A stretch of DNA of 64,000 bases, from positions 62,001 through 126,000 of the forward strand of contig JALWVU010000073.1 of the NCBI GenBank assembly GCA_027079305.1, in the 5' to 3' direction. Positions within the stretch are counted from its first letter, which is position 1; each line of letters opens with the position of its first letter. Below, in pieces: positions 1 through 8,781 of the stretch. The DNA comes from Aquificaceae bacterium. Lineage in GTDB: Bacteria > Aquificota > Aquificia > Aquificales > Aquificaceae. Both the position numbers and the translations under genes were made by a program. Below the pieces are notes generated by a model. That model worked only from the letters and a program-made list of their open reading frames with translations. It ran no database searches and had not been told where the DNA came from.

Positions 1-2
1 AC

Positions 3-1289
3 GGACTTGAGGATGGCTATAGGTATACTTCCGAGGACGGAGAAGAGAAATATCCTAACGGCTGTTATCTGTGCGGTGAGCTTCCCGCTCTGGCGGTGGA
101 TTGGAAGGAGTTTCTGAAAAAGCTTCCGAAGAAATACAGATATGCCCTTGGAGATAAACCTCTTTGTGGTGTCTGCACTACCAAAAAGATGTTTCCTTTT
201 TATCTTAAGAAAGCTAAAAAGTATAAGGTTCCGACCTTTCCCAGCACGAAGGACCTCGCTTGGGCAAATCTTAAGGAGAATCTAAAAGGTGCTCCTAACG
301 CGGGTGAGATCCTTTATTTAGTAAACACTATAGAGGAAAACTTTGATAGGGAAGACATAAGAGAAATAAACGCAGACTTTCTTGATCCTGAAGATGTAAA
401 GGATATGAAGAAAGAGACAAATCTGGAGGACAAAGAATTTTTTGAAAAACTCCTAATAGAGCTGGAAAAGCTTTACGAAGATTTTGGTTTCAAAAAGCCC
501 AAAAATTCCTATTTCGCCATCCTCATGGCGGACGGGGACAATATGGGAAAGTGGCTCGGTAAAGACGACTCTTTGAGAGGTATGAAGTTAACAGAGAAAT
601 TCCACAGTGAATTTTCGCAGGCGGTTTCAAGCTTTGCCAAAAATGTAAAGGAATACGAAGATAACCTGTGGCTCAGCGTAGTTTATGCGGGTGGGGACGA
701 TGTGCTTGCGGTTATGCATCCTTCAAAGGCTCTGGGGTTTGCGGACTCTATAAGGAGGAAATACAGTGAGTTTATAACGAGCAAAATCAAAGGTCTTGCA
801 AGCGAACCTACCATGAGTGCAGGAATCGTGATAGCCCACGAGAAGGAGAACTTAACTTTTGTCCTTGATGAAGTTAGGAAAGCGGAAAAGCTCGCAAAAG
901 ATAGTGGTAGGAACAGGGTATGCATAAGTGTCATTAAAAGATCGGGTGCTCCGAGGTCTGTGGTCTTGAAATGGAACGAACTTGAAATTGTAAATAGACT
1001 TGTGGAGCTTTTCCCTAAAGAAAAACTTTCCTCTACTCTCGCCTACGCCTTGGGACAAGAGCTTGAAGGTTTGGACCGCAGTGAGGAGCTATTTTTTCCG
1101 GTTGTAGCGGTTATCAGGAGAACGATCCGCAGGAAGAGCACGCTTTCGGAAGGGGAACTAAAGGATCTTATGGATTTGATTGAGCGCTTTATATCTCAAA
1201 GGGATGATTTCGGAGATCTGCTAAACATCCTTTATATAGCCCGCTTCCTGAGTCAGAGGGAGGAAACAAATGAAACTGTATCTGCTTGA
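3..1289 (+). CDS. cmr2: Cmr2/Cas10, type III-B CRISPR large subunit (5' partial)
   Basis: This is the C-terminal part of Cas10, the large subunit of the type III-B effector complex, which makes cyclic oligoadenylate when target RNA is bound. The frame is open from the window edge, so the N-terminal HD region, if present, lies outside. Visible are a zinc-finger pair (CYLCGE near nt 63-80 and CGVC about 33 codons later), a first palm-like segment with DGDNMGKW (nt about 530-555), and the cyclase motif GGDD at nt 690-701 inside YAGGDDVLAV. The last 20 nt overlap cmr3. An apparent GTG start at nt 96 is internal, because the zinc finger is encoded just before it. The intact GGDD predicts second-messenger output, which fits the CARF-like gene five genes downstream. 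Confidence 0.93.
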   Translation, partial: GLEDGYRYTSEDGEEKYPNGCYLCGELPALAVDWKEFLKKLPKKYRYALGDKPLCGVCTTKKMFPFYLKKAKKYKVPTFPSTKDLAWANLKENLKGAPNAGEILYLVNTIEENFDREDIREINADFLDPEDVKDMKKETNLEDKEFFEKLLIELEKLYEDFGFKKPKNSYFAILMADGDNMGKWLGKDDSLRGMKLTEKFHSEFSQAVSSFAKNVKEYEDNLWLSVVYAGGDDVLAVMHPSKALGFADSIRRKYSEFITSKIKGLASEPTMSAGIVIAHEKENLTFVLDEVRKAEKLAKDSGRNRVCISVIKRSGAPRSVVLKWNELEIVNRLVELFPKEKLSSTLAYALGQELEGLDRSEELFFPVVAVIRRTIRRKSTLSEGELKDLMDLIERFISQRDDFGDLLNILYIARFLSQREETNETVSA

Positions 1290-2199
1290 ACCTTACGATG
1301 TTCTGAGCTTCGGAGGGCTTAAGAACTTTTCCGCAGGTGAGAGCCACATTCAAAAAAGCTCCTTCCCCCCGCCGATAATGAGGTTCTTTCCGTATTTTAG
1401 GAAAGTCTATTCGATTCTACTGGTAAAAGGTAATGAAGCCTACCTTCCTGCCCCTGCGGACTGCCTTGTGCCGAGAAAGGGAGAAGAAGGGGATCCGATA
1501 ATAGCACCTCTCAAGTTTCCGCCCGTTCTGGAGGAGGAAAAACCTTACGAGCCTGCAAAGGGGTTTGTTTCTGTAAGAGATTTCGTAGAAAGGTATGCCA
1601 ACGGAAAGGGGAAATTTGCTCTTAAAGAACTGAGTGAGTTCTTAAACACGGAAATGAGGGTTGGGGTAAAGCTGAGCGTTTCCTCAAGAACCTCTGAGGA
1701 GTCAATGCTCTACTCTCAAGACTTTCTGAGGTTTAAGGAAGATACGTTTTTGGGAATACTCGCCTCGGAAGCGGACAGACTAAAAAGCCTTAACAAGATG
1801 GGGGGAGAGGGAAAACTTGCAAAGTTAAAGGGAAAGAAGGACTTGGCGGAGTTCTTTAAGAAGAAGCTGACATTGAAGAAAGGAAATATCTATAAGCTCT
1901 ATCTTCTTTCCCACGCCTTCGTTGAGGGAGGAATTGAAAAGGGGAAAGTGATCAAGATTGAAGGTAAAGAGTTTAAGGTTCTGTGGCTACATAGCGCTGG
2001 TTCGGAGTTCATATCGGGTTTTAGAAAACCTTTTGTGGAAATGCTCAGACCTGCAAGTGTCCTTATTCTTGAAGCTGCGGAAGATGGAGGAATTCCAAGA
2101 GTCTGTCAGATAGATAGTTCTCCGAGCGTTATAGATAGAAAGAAAAGCTTTTTAGAAAGGGGTTGGAATTCGGGAATAATCATGGAGGTGAAGGGATGA
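1270..2199 (+). CDS. cmr3: Cmr3, type III-B RAMP protein (Cas5-like)
   Basis: Cmr3 is the Cas5-like subunit that sits with Cmr2 at the base of the type III-B complex and contacts the crRNA 5' tag. The 309-residue protein starts with the usual Cmr3 opening, YLLEPYDVLSFGGLKNFSAG, in which an LEP/D.lfF.d.rpf-like pattern is recognisable. It has the expected position between cmr2 and cmr4, overlapping cmr2 by 20 nt and sharing an ATGA overlap with cmr4. Family assignment rests on the N-terminal motif and gene order; the rest of the chain is divergent, as is normal for RAMP proteins. Confidence 0.88.
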   Translation: MKLYLLEPYDVLSFGGLKNFSAGESHIQKSSFPPPIMRFFPYFRKVYSILLVKGNEAYLPAPADCLVPRKGEEGDPIIAPLKFPPVLEEEKPYEPAKGFVSVRDFVERYANGKGKFALKELSEFLNTEMRVGVKLSVSSRTSEESMLYSQDFLRFKEDTFLGILASEADRLKSLNKMGGEGKLAKLKGKKDLAEFFKKKLTLKKGNIYKLYLLSHAFVEGGIEKGKVIKIEGKEFKVLWLHSAGSEFISGFRKPFVEMLRPASVLILEAAEDGGIPRVCQIDSSPSVIDRKKSFLERGWNSGIIMEVKG

Positions 2200-3065
2200 A
2201 TAGAGAAACTTATTTCCTGAGGGTGTTATCACCACTCCACGTAGGATCCGGTCAGGGACTTTCTCACATTGACCTGCCCATAGTCAGGGAGGTGCACACA
2301 GGCTTTCCTTACGTTCCCGCAAGTAGCATAAAGGGGGTGGTAAGGGAGTATTACATAAGGGAGGCGTCAAAGCAACCGGACGCTTCTGCTAAGAAAATAG
2401 ACGAGTGGCTATCCAAAGGAGAACTGCCAAAGGACGAGGATCTTAGCGAGAAATTTAAAAAACAATTTGAAAGGCTCAAAAACGTTTTCGGTTCTCAGGA
2501 CAGCGCGGGAAAGGTTTACTTTACCGATGCACGCCTGCTTCTTTTCCCTGTAAAAAGCCTAAAGGGTGTTTTCCAGCTTATAACCTGTCCCTATGCGGTG
2601 AACAGATACATTGAAGATGTAGAGGCGGAAAAGATAGCCCTGAAAGTAGACGAGGCAGAAGCACTCGTGTGCTCCGAGGAATTTACCGTTGACAGCAAAC
2701 TTATGCTTGAAGAGTTCGTTTTCTCCGCAAAACCGGATGATAAACTCAGAAGCTTTGTGGAGAGCTTACCTATTGACGATAAGCTGAAGAAGAGAATAGT
2801 TTGCGTTGATGACTCTGTCTTTAGTGACATGGTAAAGAGCTACACGGAGGTTCAGACGCACATAAAGATAGATCCTGATACGGGAACCGTGAGCGGAACT
2901 GCTCTGTTCACCACAGAATACCTACCTGCGGAGAGCTTGCTTTACTTTAACCTTTTCTGCGATGATGGGATTGAAGGTTTTGATATACCAGACACACTTC
3001 ACATAGGCGGTGATGTAACCACTGGCAAGGGTGTCGTTAAGGTGATAAAAGGAGGGCAAAAATGA
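2196..3065 (+). CDS. cmr4: Cmr4, type III-B backbone RNase (Cas7-like)
   Basis: Cmr4 forms the repeated backbone of the type III-B complex and cuts bound target RNA at 6-nt intervals. I place the start at ATG 2196, which follows a GGAGGTGAAGGG ribosome site and overlaps the cmr3 stop as ATGA; the frame is open further upstream (to 2163), but that extension is unlikely. From this start the protein is 289 residues. It begins with the RAMP pattern LRVLSPLHVGSG, and the catalytic aspartate described for Cmr4 falls exactly at residue 26 in HIDLPIVRE. A glycine-rich loop near the C-terminus (HIGGDVTTGKG) is also typical of the family. Confidence 0.93.
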   Translation: MNRETYFLRVLSPLHVGSGQGLSHIDLPIVREVHTGFPYVPASSIKGVVREYYIREASKQPDASAKKIDEWLSKGELPKDEDLSEKFKKQFERLKNVFGSQDSAGKVYFTDARLLLFPVKSLKGVFQLITCPYAVNRYIEDVEAEKIALKVDEAEALVCSEEFTVDSKLMLEEFVFSAKPDDKLRSFVESLPIDDKLKKRIVCVDDSVFSDMVKSYTEVQTHIKIDPDTGTVSGTALFTTEYLPAESLLYFNLFCDDGIEGFDIPDTLHIGGDVTTGKGVVKVIKGGQK

Positions 3066-3433
3066 AAAGCAGGGTCCAAGAGATCGCCCTACTGGCTTAC
3101 AGCTGTATCAAAGAGGTCAAGGGTAAAGACTTTGAAGGTAAATACTCCTCCCATGCGCGCAAATTGCCCAGTCTGATAACTCAGAATGGTCTCATGACCA
3201 CCATAGCCTTTATGAAGGCTAAGGCAAGCTCCGACGAGGGATGGAAGATTCTTCTTTCCCATATTGAGAGATACATGAGGGAGATAGAAAACAAAGAAAG
3301 TGACAACCTACTTAAGCTGTTCGGGGATATGGATCTTTCCGAATATAGACTTTACACTCAAAAGCTCCTTTACTTTGCCCAGTGGCTGAAAAGAATAGCA
3401 GAAGGGGAGCTGAAAGATGAGCAGGGTTCTTGA
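3062..3433 (+). CDS. cmr5: Cmr5, type III-B small subunit
   Basis: Cmr5 is the small alpha-helical subunit that stacks along the Cmr4 filament opposite the crRNA. The 123-residue product is predicted to be all-helical and includes the family-like segment around residues 25-52 (KYSSHARKLPSLITQNGL), where small-subunit proteins have a conserved 'lp..i..nGL.q.laf' pattern. It starts in an ATGA overlap with cmr4 and overlaps cmr6 by 17 nt, so translation is likely coupled through the operon. Confidence 0.9.
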   Translation: MKSRVQEIALLAYSCIKEVKGKDFEGKYSSHARKLPSLITQNGLMTTIAFMKAKASSDEGWKILLSHIERYMREIENKESDNLLKLFGDMDLSEYRLYTQKLLYFAQWLKRIAEGELKDEQGS

Positions 3434-4337
3434 GACGGTTAGCAGGTTACTTTTTAAGAAAGGTAAGGTAGAGAATACAGCATTGCTTTTTAATAAGCTT
3501 CTTACCTTCTTTCTCGGAGAGAATCTATACCAAGTGCAAAAACCTGAAGACTACAGAGAAAAAGCGTGGGAAGAATTCAAAAAATCCCTCGCCTCTTATA
3601 CAGATTTCCTTCCAGAACGTATGGGAACGCACCTAATGGACATCAAAACTGCCTACCGCCTTGCTATAGGCATGGGACTTCCTTCCCTTTTTGAAAACGG
3701 TCTTTTGTTCCATCACACCTACGGTGTGCCTTACATACCGGGTGAGAGTTTAAAAGGTCTTGCAAGGGCTGTTCTGCTTGTGTCAATTTATGAAAATGAG
3801 GAAGTTAAGAAGAAAGTAGACTCTCTCTCAGACCTTGAGAAATACCTCCTTAACAAGAGAGAAGACTTTGAAAATGACAAGCGTGGGCTAACTCGCATAC
3901 TTGATGAACAGAAAATCAGCTTAATTTTTGATGAAAACAACTTTCAGATTGAGAAAGCCCACAGACTGTTTAGAGACATCTTTGGAACTACCGAGAGAAG
4001 GGGGCAAGTAATATTCTTTGACGCCTTTCCGAAATCGTTTAAACCTAAAGAGCTTCTTGATATAGACATAATGAATGTCCACTACCAAAGCTACTACCAA
4101 AATAAAAAAGAGCCGGGAGACTGGGAGGATCCTAAACCTATAAAGTTTCTTGTAGTTAAGAAAGGAGTAGAGTTCTCTATACACATTGATGTAGCACCAC
4201 TCAGCGGTGATTTTGACGAGCGAAAAGCTATAGATATAGTTAGAAGACTTCTCAAGGTAGGGCTTGAAAACTTCGGACTTGGTGGTAAGAAGAGGAAGGG
4301 GTATGGGTGGTTTGAGGTTACCGAAAAGCGTCTTTGA
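3417..4337 (+). CDS. cmr6: Cmr6, type III-B RAMP protein (Cas7-like)
   Basis: Cmr6 is a Cas7-like subunit that caps the head end of the type III-B complex. The 306-residue protein has the RAMP pattern YGVPYIPGESLKGLARA near residues 102-118, the segment DIFGTTERRGQVIFFDAFP in the middle, and a glycine-rich C-terminal loop (GLGGKKRKGYGWF), all expected for Cmr6. The gene overlaps cmr5 at its start and the CARF-like membrane gene at its end. Cmr1, the other head subunit, is not present downstream and would have to lie before the window edge. Confidence 0.9.
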   Translation: MSRVLETVSRLLFKKGKVENTALLFNKLLTFFLGENLYQVQKPEDYREKAWEEFKKSLASYTDFLPERMGTHLMDIKTAYRLAIGMGLPSLFENGLLFHHTYGVPYIPGESLKGLARAVLLVSIYENEEVKKKVDSLSDLEKYLLNKREDFENDKRGLTRILDEQKISLIFDENNFQIEKAHRLFRDIFGTTERRGQVIFFDAFPKSFKPKELLDIDIMNVHYQSYYQNKKEPGDWEDPKPIKFLVVKKGVEFSIHIDVAPLSGDFDERKAIDIVRRLLKVGLENFGLGGKKRKGYGWFEVTEKRL

Positions 4338-5214
4338 TGAGACAAAACTTATACTGCTCTATGGGCTTGTATCTACCGTAGCGATACTTTGGTGTCCCGC
4401 TTTTATTAGCCCTCTTGTGGCTTTAGCTATGTCGGTTTTCTTTTTAATCAAGCAGATAAATGAGAAACCTGAGGTTGAACTGCGCTCTCTCGTCAGATCC
4501 CTCATCTCTGGTTCAATTCCGGGCTACTCGACTTTCATGATAGTGATCCTCTTTATCGTCTATACCTCTTGGTTTGCAGATTTTTTAGCTCAGGGGAGTT
4601 TCTATAAGGCTCTGGCGAGCTTCCTTTTCACAGCAGGGTTAGCGCCTCTATACGCTATGCATATTGAATATAAGCTGGGAAAAGAGACTGACAGGGTTCC
4701 TAAAAAGATACTCATCTCAGCACTTTCTAAACCAAGCGGAAAAGCAAGTCTTGAGGAACTGAAAGAGGCTTTCACAAAGGGAGAAAAAGCACTGATTGAG
4801 CTTAATAAGGAAAAGTGGCATAACTGGGTTCCTTTTCTAAGGCTATATATCTTCCATAAAGACACCTTACACAGGTGGTTTATGTTGGTCAGTAAAGAAA
4901 GCCAAGAGGAAAAATTTAAGGAAATAATAGGTGAGCAGGAAAAGATAGAAACCTACGAGGCGAATTTTGATAACTACAATGATATAAGCTCCAAGCTCTT
5001 CAGGATCTTGAAAGAGATAAGAAGTGAAGGCTACAGTGATGATGACATATCCGTATATATAAGCGGAGGGACCTCCGCGGTTACACTTGCACTTACACTG
5101 TTTGCGGTAAAAGACGGAAGGCAGGTGGAGTACATAAGGCAAGATACCAAAGAGATCGTAGCGATAAACATAAGCTTTGAAGATCTATACTCCTTCAGTC
5201 CGGAGGAGAGGTAG
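4303..5214 (+). CDS. Membrane-anchored CARF-like protein, predicted type III effector
   Basis: A 303-residue protein encoded directly after cmr6, overlapping it by 35 nt. The frame is open back to a TTG at 4264, but ATG 4303 directly follows the purine-rich GAGGAAGGGG; TTG 4312 is an alternative. The N-terminal third has four hydrophobic segments (about residues 16-32, 34-50, 77-95 and 100-119). The soluble C-terminal part (about 135-292) looks like a CARF Rossmann fold: a first strand and loop KKILISALSKPSG, then ISGGTSAVTLALTLFAVKDG and a VEYI strand, matching the GGT-helix-strand pattern of domains that bind cyclic oligoadenylate. No nuclease domain is visible, so the membrane part is the likely effector. 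Cam1 and Csx23 are known membrane effectors of type III systems; I cannot say whether this belongs to either. CARF assignment is by eye. Confidence 0.72.
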   Translation: MGGLRLPKSVFDETKLILLYGLVSTVAILWCPAFISPLVALAMSVFFLIKQINEKPEVELRSLVRSLISGSIPGYSTFMIVILFIVYTSWFADFLAQGSFYKALASFLFTAGLAPLYAMHIEYKLGKETDRVPKKILISALSKPSGKASLEELKEAFTKGEKALIELNKEKWHNWVPFLRLYIFHKDTLHRWFMLVSKESQEEKFKEIIGEQEKIETYEANFDNYNDISSKLFRILKEIRSEGYSDDDISVYISGGTSAVTLALTLFAVKDGRQVEYIRQDTKEIVAINISFEDLYSFSPEER

Positions 5215-5265
5215 GTGTCAGATTTCTTTTCCCAAAAGCGTTTTACATAAATAAGGAGGTGCAAG

Positions 5266-6285
5266 ATGGGAGGACTAACGCTTACCATCATCACCGCTAA
5301 GGCGACCAGCCTCAACTATGGCGAGAGCGTGGGGAACGTGTCTGTTCTTAAAAAGCTCTCTTTGGGGGACGGCTCTCAAAAGACCTTCGTTTCGGACAAG
5401 GCACTAAAGTATGACATGCGAAGGAAAGGAAGAGATGAAAAGGGCTGGAGACTTCTGGATCAGGAGCTGAAAAAGCATATCACGAATAGTCTGCGCAACG
5501 ACGAGTTTGACGTAGACTCTTTCGGAAAAGCTTTAATCAAGGACTATGAAGAGTTTGACCTTTTCGGAGGATTATTTACAAACTTGAGGACAGAAGACGG
5601 GAGAAAAATAGTGAAAAAAGATAAGAAAAGAAAAAAGGATGAAATACATCTAAGCTACGGAGATAGTGTAAAGAGAACCTGCCCAGTTAAAGTAACCTAT
5701 GCGTTCTCTATCTCTAAGTTTTCAGGGGATATGAATTTCCTCAACAACATAGATGCTTACAATAGATACATAAAGCATGTAGAAGACGAAAAGGAACAAT
5801 CTATACCGACCTCCGAGGAGCACACTTCCCACTACCTCTACACAGTGACCGTTGACCTTGACAGGGTAAGCATGTGGGAAAAGGAAGATGGAACGACCGA
5901 GGAAGTTTTAGACAACAAAGAAAAAGCTAAAAGAGTTCTTGACCTGCTGGACATAATCAAAACGCTCAATCGTCAAATAAAGGGAAGGTGGGAGAACCTT
6001 TCCCCGGTCTTTGTAGTTGGAGGAGTTTTTAGCATCAAGCATCCCTTCTTCATAGAAGGCGTGGAAGCGGTAGAGGACGGGGACAAGCTTTGGCTCAACG
6101 TCCAAAGGCTCAAAGAGAGCTTTGGGTATCTTCCTGACGGTGAGAGTCCTGTCGTGGGCATACTTTCGGGAATTTTCGGAAATGAGGAAGAGATAAGGGA
6201 ATCTCTTGGGGCGGTGTCTGTGGCGGAAGCCTTTGACAAGCTAAAGGAGCAGGTGAGGGAGCACTATGGAGTGTCTGAAGTTTGA
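5266..6285 (+). CDS. cas7: Cas7, type I-B backbone protein (Cst2/DevR family)
   Basis: Cas7 coats the crRNA spacer in the type I-B Cascade complex. The 339-residue protein resembles the Cst2/DevR branch: it opens with LTLTIITAKATSLNYGE, contains FVSDKALKYDMRRKG near residues 43-57, and has SFGKALIKDYEEFDLFGGLF in the region that is 'DlFG' in this family. A strong AAGGAGGTG ribosome site precedes ATG 5266. The 51-nt gap after the CARF-like gene is the largest in the cas region and marks the switch from the type III-B to the type I-B genes, though I see no clear promoter in it. It overlaps cas5 by 20 nt. Confidence 0.88.
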   Translation: MGGLTLTIITAKATSLNYGESVGNVSVLKKLSLGDGSQKTFVSDKALKYDMRRKGRDEKGWRLLDQELKKHITNSLRNDEFDVDSFGKALIKDYEEFDLFGGLFTNLRTEDGRKIVKKDKKRKKDEIHLSYGDSVKRTCPVKVTYAFSISKFSGDMNFLNNIDAYNRYIKHVEDEKEQSIPTSEEHTSHYLYTVTVDLDRVSMWEKEDGTTEEVLDNKEKAKRVLDLLDIIKTLNRQIKGRWENLSPVFVVGGVFSIKHPFFIEGVEAVEDGDKLWLNVQRLKESFGYLPDGESPVVGILSGIFGNEEEIRESLGAVSVAEAFDKLKEQVREHYGVSEV

Positions 6286-6904
6286 ACTCTTCTCTCCCTG
6301 CGCTACCTTTAAAACTCCTTTTTCTTTAAAAGGGATAGAAACCTATCCGCTCCCGCCCTACTCTACCATAATCGGGCTTCTATACACCGCTTTGGGGAGG
6401 AAGTGGGAGGGGGAGGAGTTCTCCATCTCGGTTCAGGGAGATTATGAAGCGATCTTCAGAGACTATATAAGGTTTAGGAAATACAACCGCAAAGATAAGG
6501 AACTGCAGGTTCTCCCTCTTGAGGTGCCGAGGCTTTACAACCTGCGCTGTGTGGTTCATGTCTTGGGGGATGGAAGCCTGATTGACAAGTTTATGAGCGC
6601 TCTACAAGAGCCGAAGGTATACCTCTTCTTAGGGGGAGGTGAGTATCCGGTGCTCGTTAAAAATCCGAGGAAAATTGATGTGGACGAAAGAGAGGTTGAG
6701 CTTGAGACAAAATACTCTGCCTTCGTTCCCGAGTCCAAGGCTTCGCTCTTTGACCAGAGGGGTATCCCTTTCCGCCTGCCGTCTTTCTACGAAGAAGGTG
6801 GGGAAAAGGCTTACCGGTGGGAACAGGTCTACTTCCTGCCTAAGCTCAGCATAGTGGAAGGTCCACTCCTAATGGACAGAGAGGGGGACGTGGTATGGGT
6901 ATAA
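6266..6904 (+). CDS. cas5: Cas5, type I-B (Cas5t-like)
   Basis: Cas5 caps the crRNA 5' handle in type I-B Cascade. The 212-residue protein begins with the Cas5 N-terminal signature (FELFSPCATFKTPFSLKG, then YPLPPYSTIIGLLYTALG), where the aromatic and proline-rich pattern before a helix is diagnostic. The gene overlaps cas7 by 20 nt and cas8 by 10 nt, indicating coupled translation. Confidence 0.9.
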   Translation: MECLKFELFSPCATFKTPFSLKGIETYPLPPYSTIIGLLYTALGRKWEGEEFSISVQGDYEAIFRDYIRFRKYNRKDKELQVLPLEVPRLYNLRCVVHVLGDGSLIDKFMSALQEPKVYLFLGGGEYPVLVKNPRKIDVDEREVELETKYSAFVPESKASLFDQRGIPFRLPSFYEEGGEKAYRWEQVYFLPKLSIVEGPLLMDREGDVVWV

Positions 6905-8358
6905 AGTTCTATGCAGACAGCTGGCTTACAGCTTCCGCAGGTGTGGGGCTTTTGAGGGCTTTGGAGAATGCGGGATACAGGTGGGAGGGTTTTGTAGAGG
7001 GAAATACCGTAGAGCTTGATGAGGGGATTTTTAATAAACTGGGTCAGATTTACAGCCAATATTTGCTCAGAGACTTAAGCCTTGAAGGGTTTAAAAAGAT
7101 CTTGGAAAACAAAAAAGATAAGTTCAACCTTTACAACGTTGTAGTCTATGAAAAGATAAATGACTTTTTCTCCAACAGCCCGCTCACAAATCCTTCGGCA
7201 ACCAAGAAGGTGGGTGAGTCTTTTAACTCTCTACTCGGGCAAGGGGAAAGCGTAGAGAAACTACTTGTTGAAGGCAAAAGGCTGATAAAAGAGTTCATAG
7301 AAGAAAAGTTTTCGGAGATTTTAAGTTATCCGAGGAGCCAAAAGGTTTGCTTTTTTTGTAAAGAGAGACCTGCATACAAGAAAAAGGGCAAGGTAAAAGT
7401 CCTTGACGCTACCAACTTTACACCTCTCGCTGCCAGTCTTGACACAGTAGAAAACTTCTTTTGGGAAGGCAGGAGCAACATGTATCTCTGCCCCGAATGT
7501 GAGATATTTCTATACTTCTCAGCCTTCGGCTTCCACAGAACGCCTATGAGGACTTATCTGTTCGTATATCTGCCGGATCTTGAGAATACCAAGCGAATGA
7601 ACGACCTTCTCACAGATGAACCAGACCTTCGGTCTTTCATGAATAGAACCATAGTTGAAGCATCAAAGAAGCTTGAAGGAAGGAAGGCGGACTGGATTTT
7701 AAGAAATATTTACATTGTTGAAATTGAGAAAGTAGGAGATGCCCAGTCTAATATCTACACGCTCAGCATAAGCCCGAGGCTGGCAAGGGCTATAAGGGAA
7801 AACATTGAACACTATCCTAAAGTCTTTAACGACCTCTTTGGGATCTTCCTTGACTACGTATACTCTGGCAAAAGTCTTTATGAATTCCTCTATAAGATCC
7901 TGTCAGGATTCTTCTTCAAAAGCCGTTATAAGAAGTTGATGAAGGGCATGTATGCTAAGCTTGTAAAAAAAGGCACAAGCTTCAAAGACTTTTTACCTCG
8001 TAATTTGACCTACTTCATCAAATTTCAGGAGGTGCTGGACATGGAGGACAAAGAGAAGGTTAGAAAGCAGATCAACTGGGCTTACAGCGAGGGTTTGGCA
8101 CTTAAGGAGATCTATGAGCAGGGTATGGGAAAAGAGAAGGCAAGCAGAAAGATTGAAGGGATATCCTACAAGCTCCTTGACGCTGTCCGCAGAAGGGACA
8201 CGGATGCCTTCCAGCAGAACCTGATACGGGCTTATCTTGAGGCGGAGAGGGAGATTCCCTACATCTTTGTGGAAGCTCTAAAAGACGGGAGCTTTAACAG
8301 GATAGCTTACGCCTTTTTGATAGGGTTGAATGGGAGAGGTAAGGAGGAAGTGGAGTGA
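6895..8358 (+). CDS. cas8: Cas8 large subunit, Cst1-type CXXC-CXXC protein
   Basis: Large subunit of the type I-B complex, expected to read the PAM and recruit Cas3. The 487-residue protein matches the Cst1 (Tneap-subtype) pattern: it opens with IKFYADSWLTASAGVGLLRA and holds paired cysteine motifs CFFC (about residue 152) and CPEC (about residue 199, in YLCPECEIFLYF), the zinc ribbon for which the family is named. The stop codon overlaps the start of the next gene by one base. Family recognition is by motif and position between cas5 and cas3. Confidence 0.85.
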   Translation: MGIKFYADSWLTASAGVGLLRALENAGYRWEGFVEGNTVELDEGIFNKLGQIYSQYLLRDLSLEGFKKILENKKDKFNLYNVVVYEKINDFFSNSPLTNPSATKKVGESFNSLLGQGESVEKLLVEGKRLIKEFIEEKFSEILSYPRSQKVCFFCKERPAYKKKGKVKVLDATNFTPLAASLDTVENFFWEGRSNMYLCPECEIFLYFSAFGFHRTPMRTYLFVYLPDLENTKRMNDLLTDEPDLRSFMNRTIVEASKKLEGRKADWILRNIYIVEIEKVGDAQSNIYTLSISPRLARAIRENIEHYPKVFNDLFGIFLDYVYSGKSLYEFLYKILSGFFFKSRYKKLMKGMYAKLVKKGTSFKDFLPRNLTYFIKFQEVLDMEDKEKVRKQINWAYSEGLALKEIYEQGMGKEKASRKIEGISYKLLDAVRRRDTDAFQQNLIRAYLEAEREIPYIFVEALKDGSFNRIAYAFLIGLNGRGKEEVE

Positions 8359-8765
8359 TGGTTAGGGCAGTAGTTTTAGTCATCTTAGGTTGGCTTGTTT
8401 TTTCTTTCGGGCAAACTCAAGAGGGAACAGACAATATACAAAGAGCCAAATATTTAGGTAAATGGGTCGGAGATCCAAGAGTTTTTTTAGAGCGAGAGGG
8501 TTTTATCATATTCCCGGTAGGAGGTGATGCCTTCCTTTGCGTTTACGGGGCATGGAACAGTAAGGAGTTCTTAGAGGAGGCGAATAATTGTATAAAGAAA
8601 TTTACTAGCGGGTATGCTCTCTTCTGTGCTCAAAAAGGCTTTACTCACTATGGGATAGCAAACTTCAGAATATCACACAGCAATCTTATAATCGACGCAG
8701 GAAGAAAATATGGGCATTTTATGGTTATATACGGCGACATATTCTGCGCTATGAGGGCAAAATAA
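8358..8765 (+). CDS. Small exported protein embedded in the cas operon, function unknown
   Basis: A 135-residue protein I do not recognise. ATG 8358 overlaps the cas8 stop as TGATG. Residues 1-19 form a signal-peptide-like segment (VRAVVLVILGWLVFSFG then Q), so the mature protein should be periplasmic or secreted. The mature part has four cysteines (FLCVYG, NNCIKKF, LFCAQKG, IFCAMR), an even number that would allow two disulfides. There is no lipobox. It sits between cas8 and cas3 on the same strand, only 16 nt before a second exported protein, so it is almost certainly transcribed with the cas genes. No nuclease, lysin or CRISPR motif is visible. Confidence 0.75.
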   Translation: MVRAVVLVILGWLVFSFGQTQEGTDNIQRAKYLGKWVGDPRVFLEREGFIIFPVGGDAFLCVYGAWNSKEFLEEANNCIKKFTSGYALFCAQKGFTHYGIANFRISHSNLIIDAGRKYGHFMVIYGDIFCAMRAK

Positions 8766-8781
8766 TCGGGAGGTATAGGGT

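Noticed and set aside
4303-5214. Nuclease effector of the Csx1/Csm6 type
   Set aside because: There is no HEPN RxxxxH motif or PD-(D/E)xK-like motif; the remainder of the chain is membrane helices.
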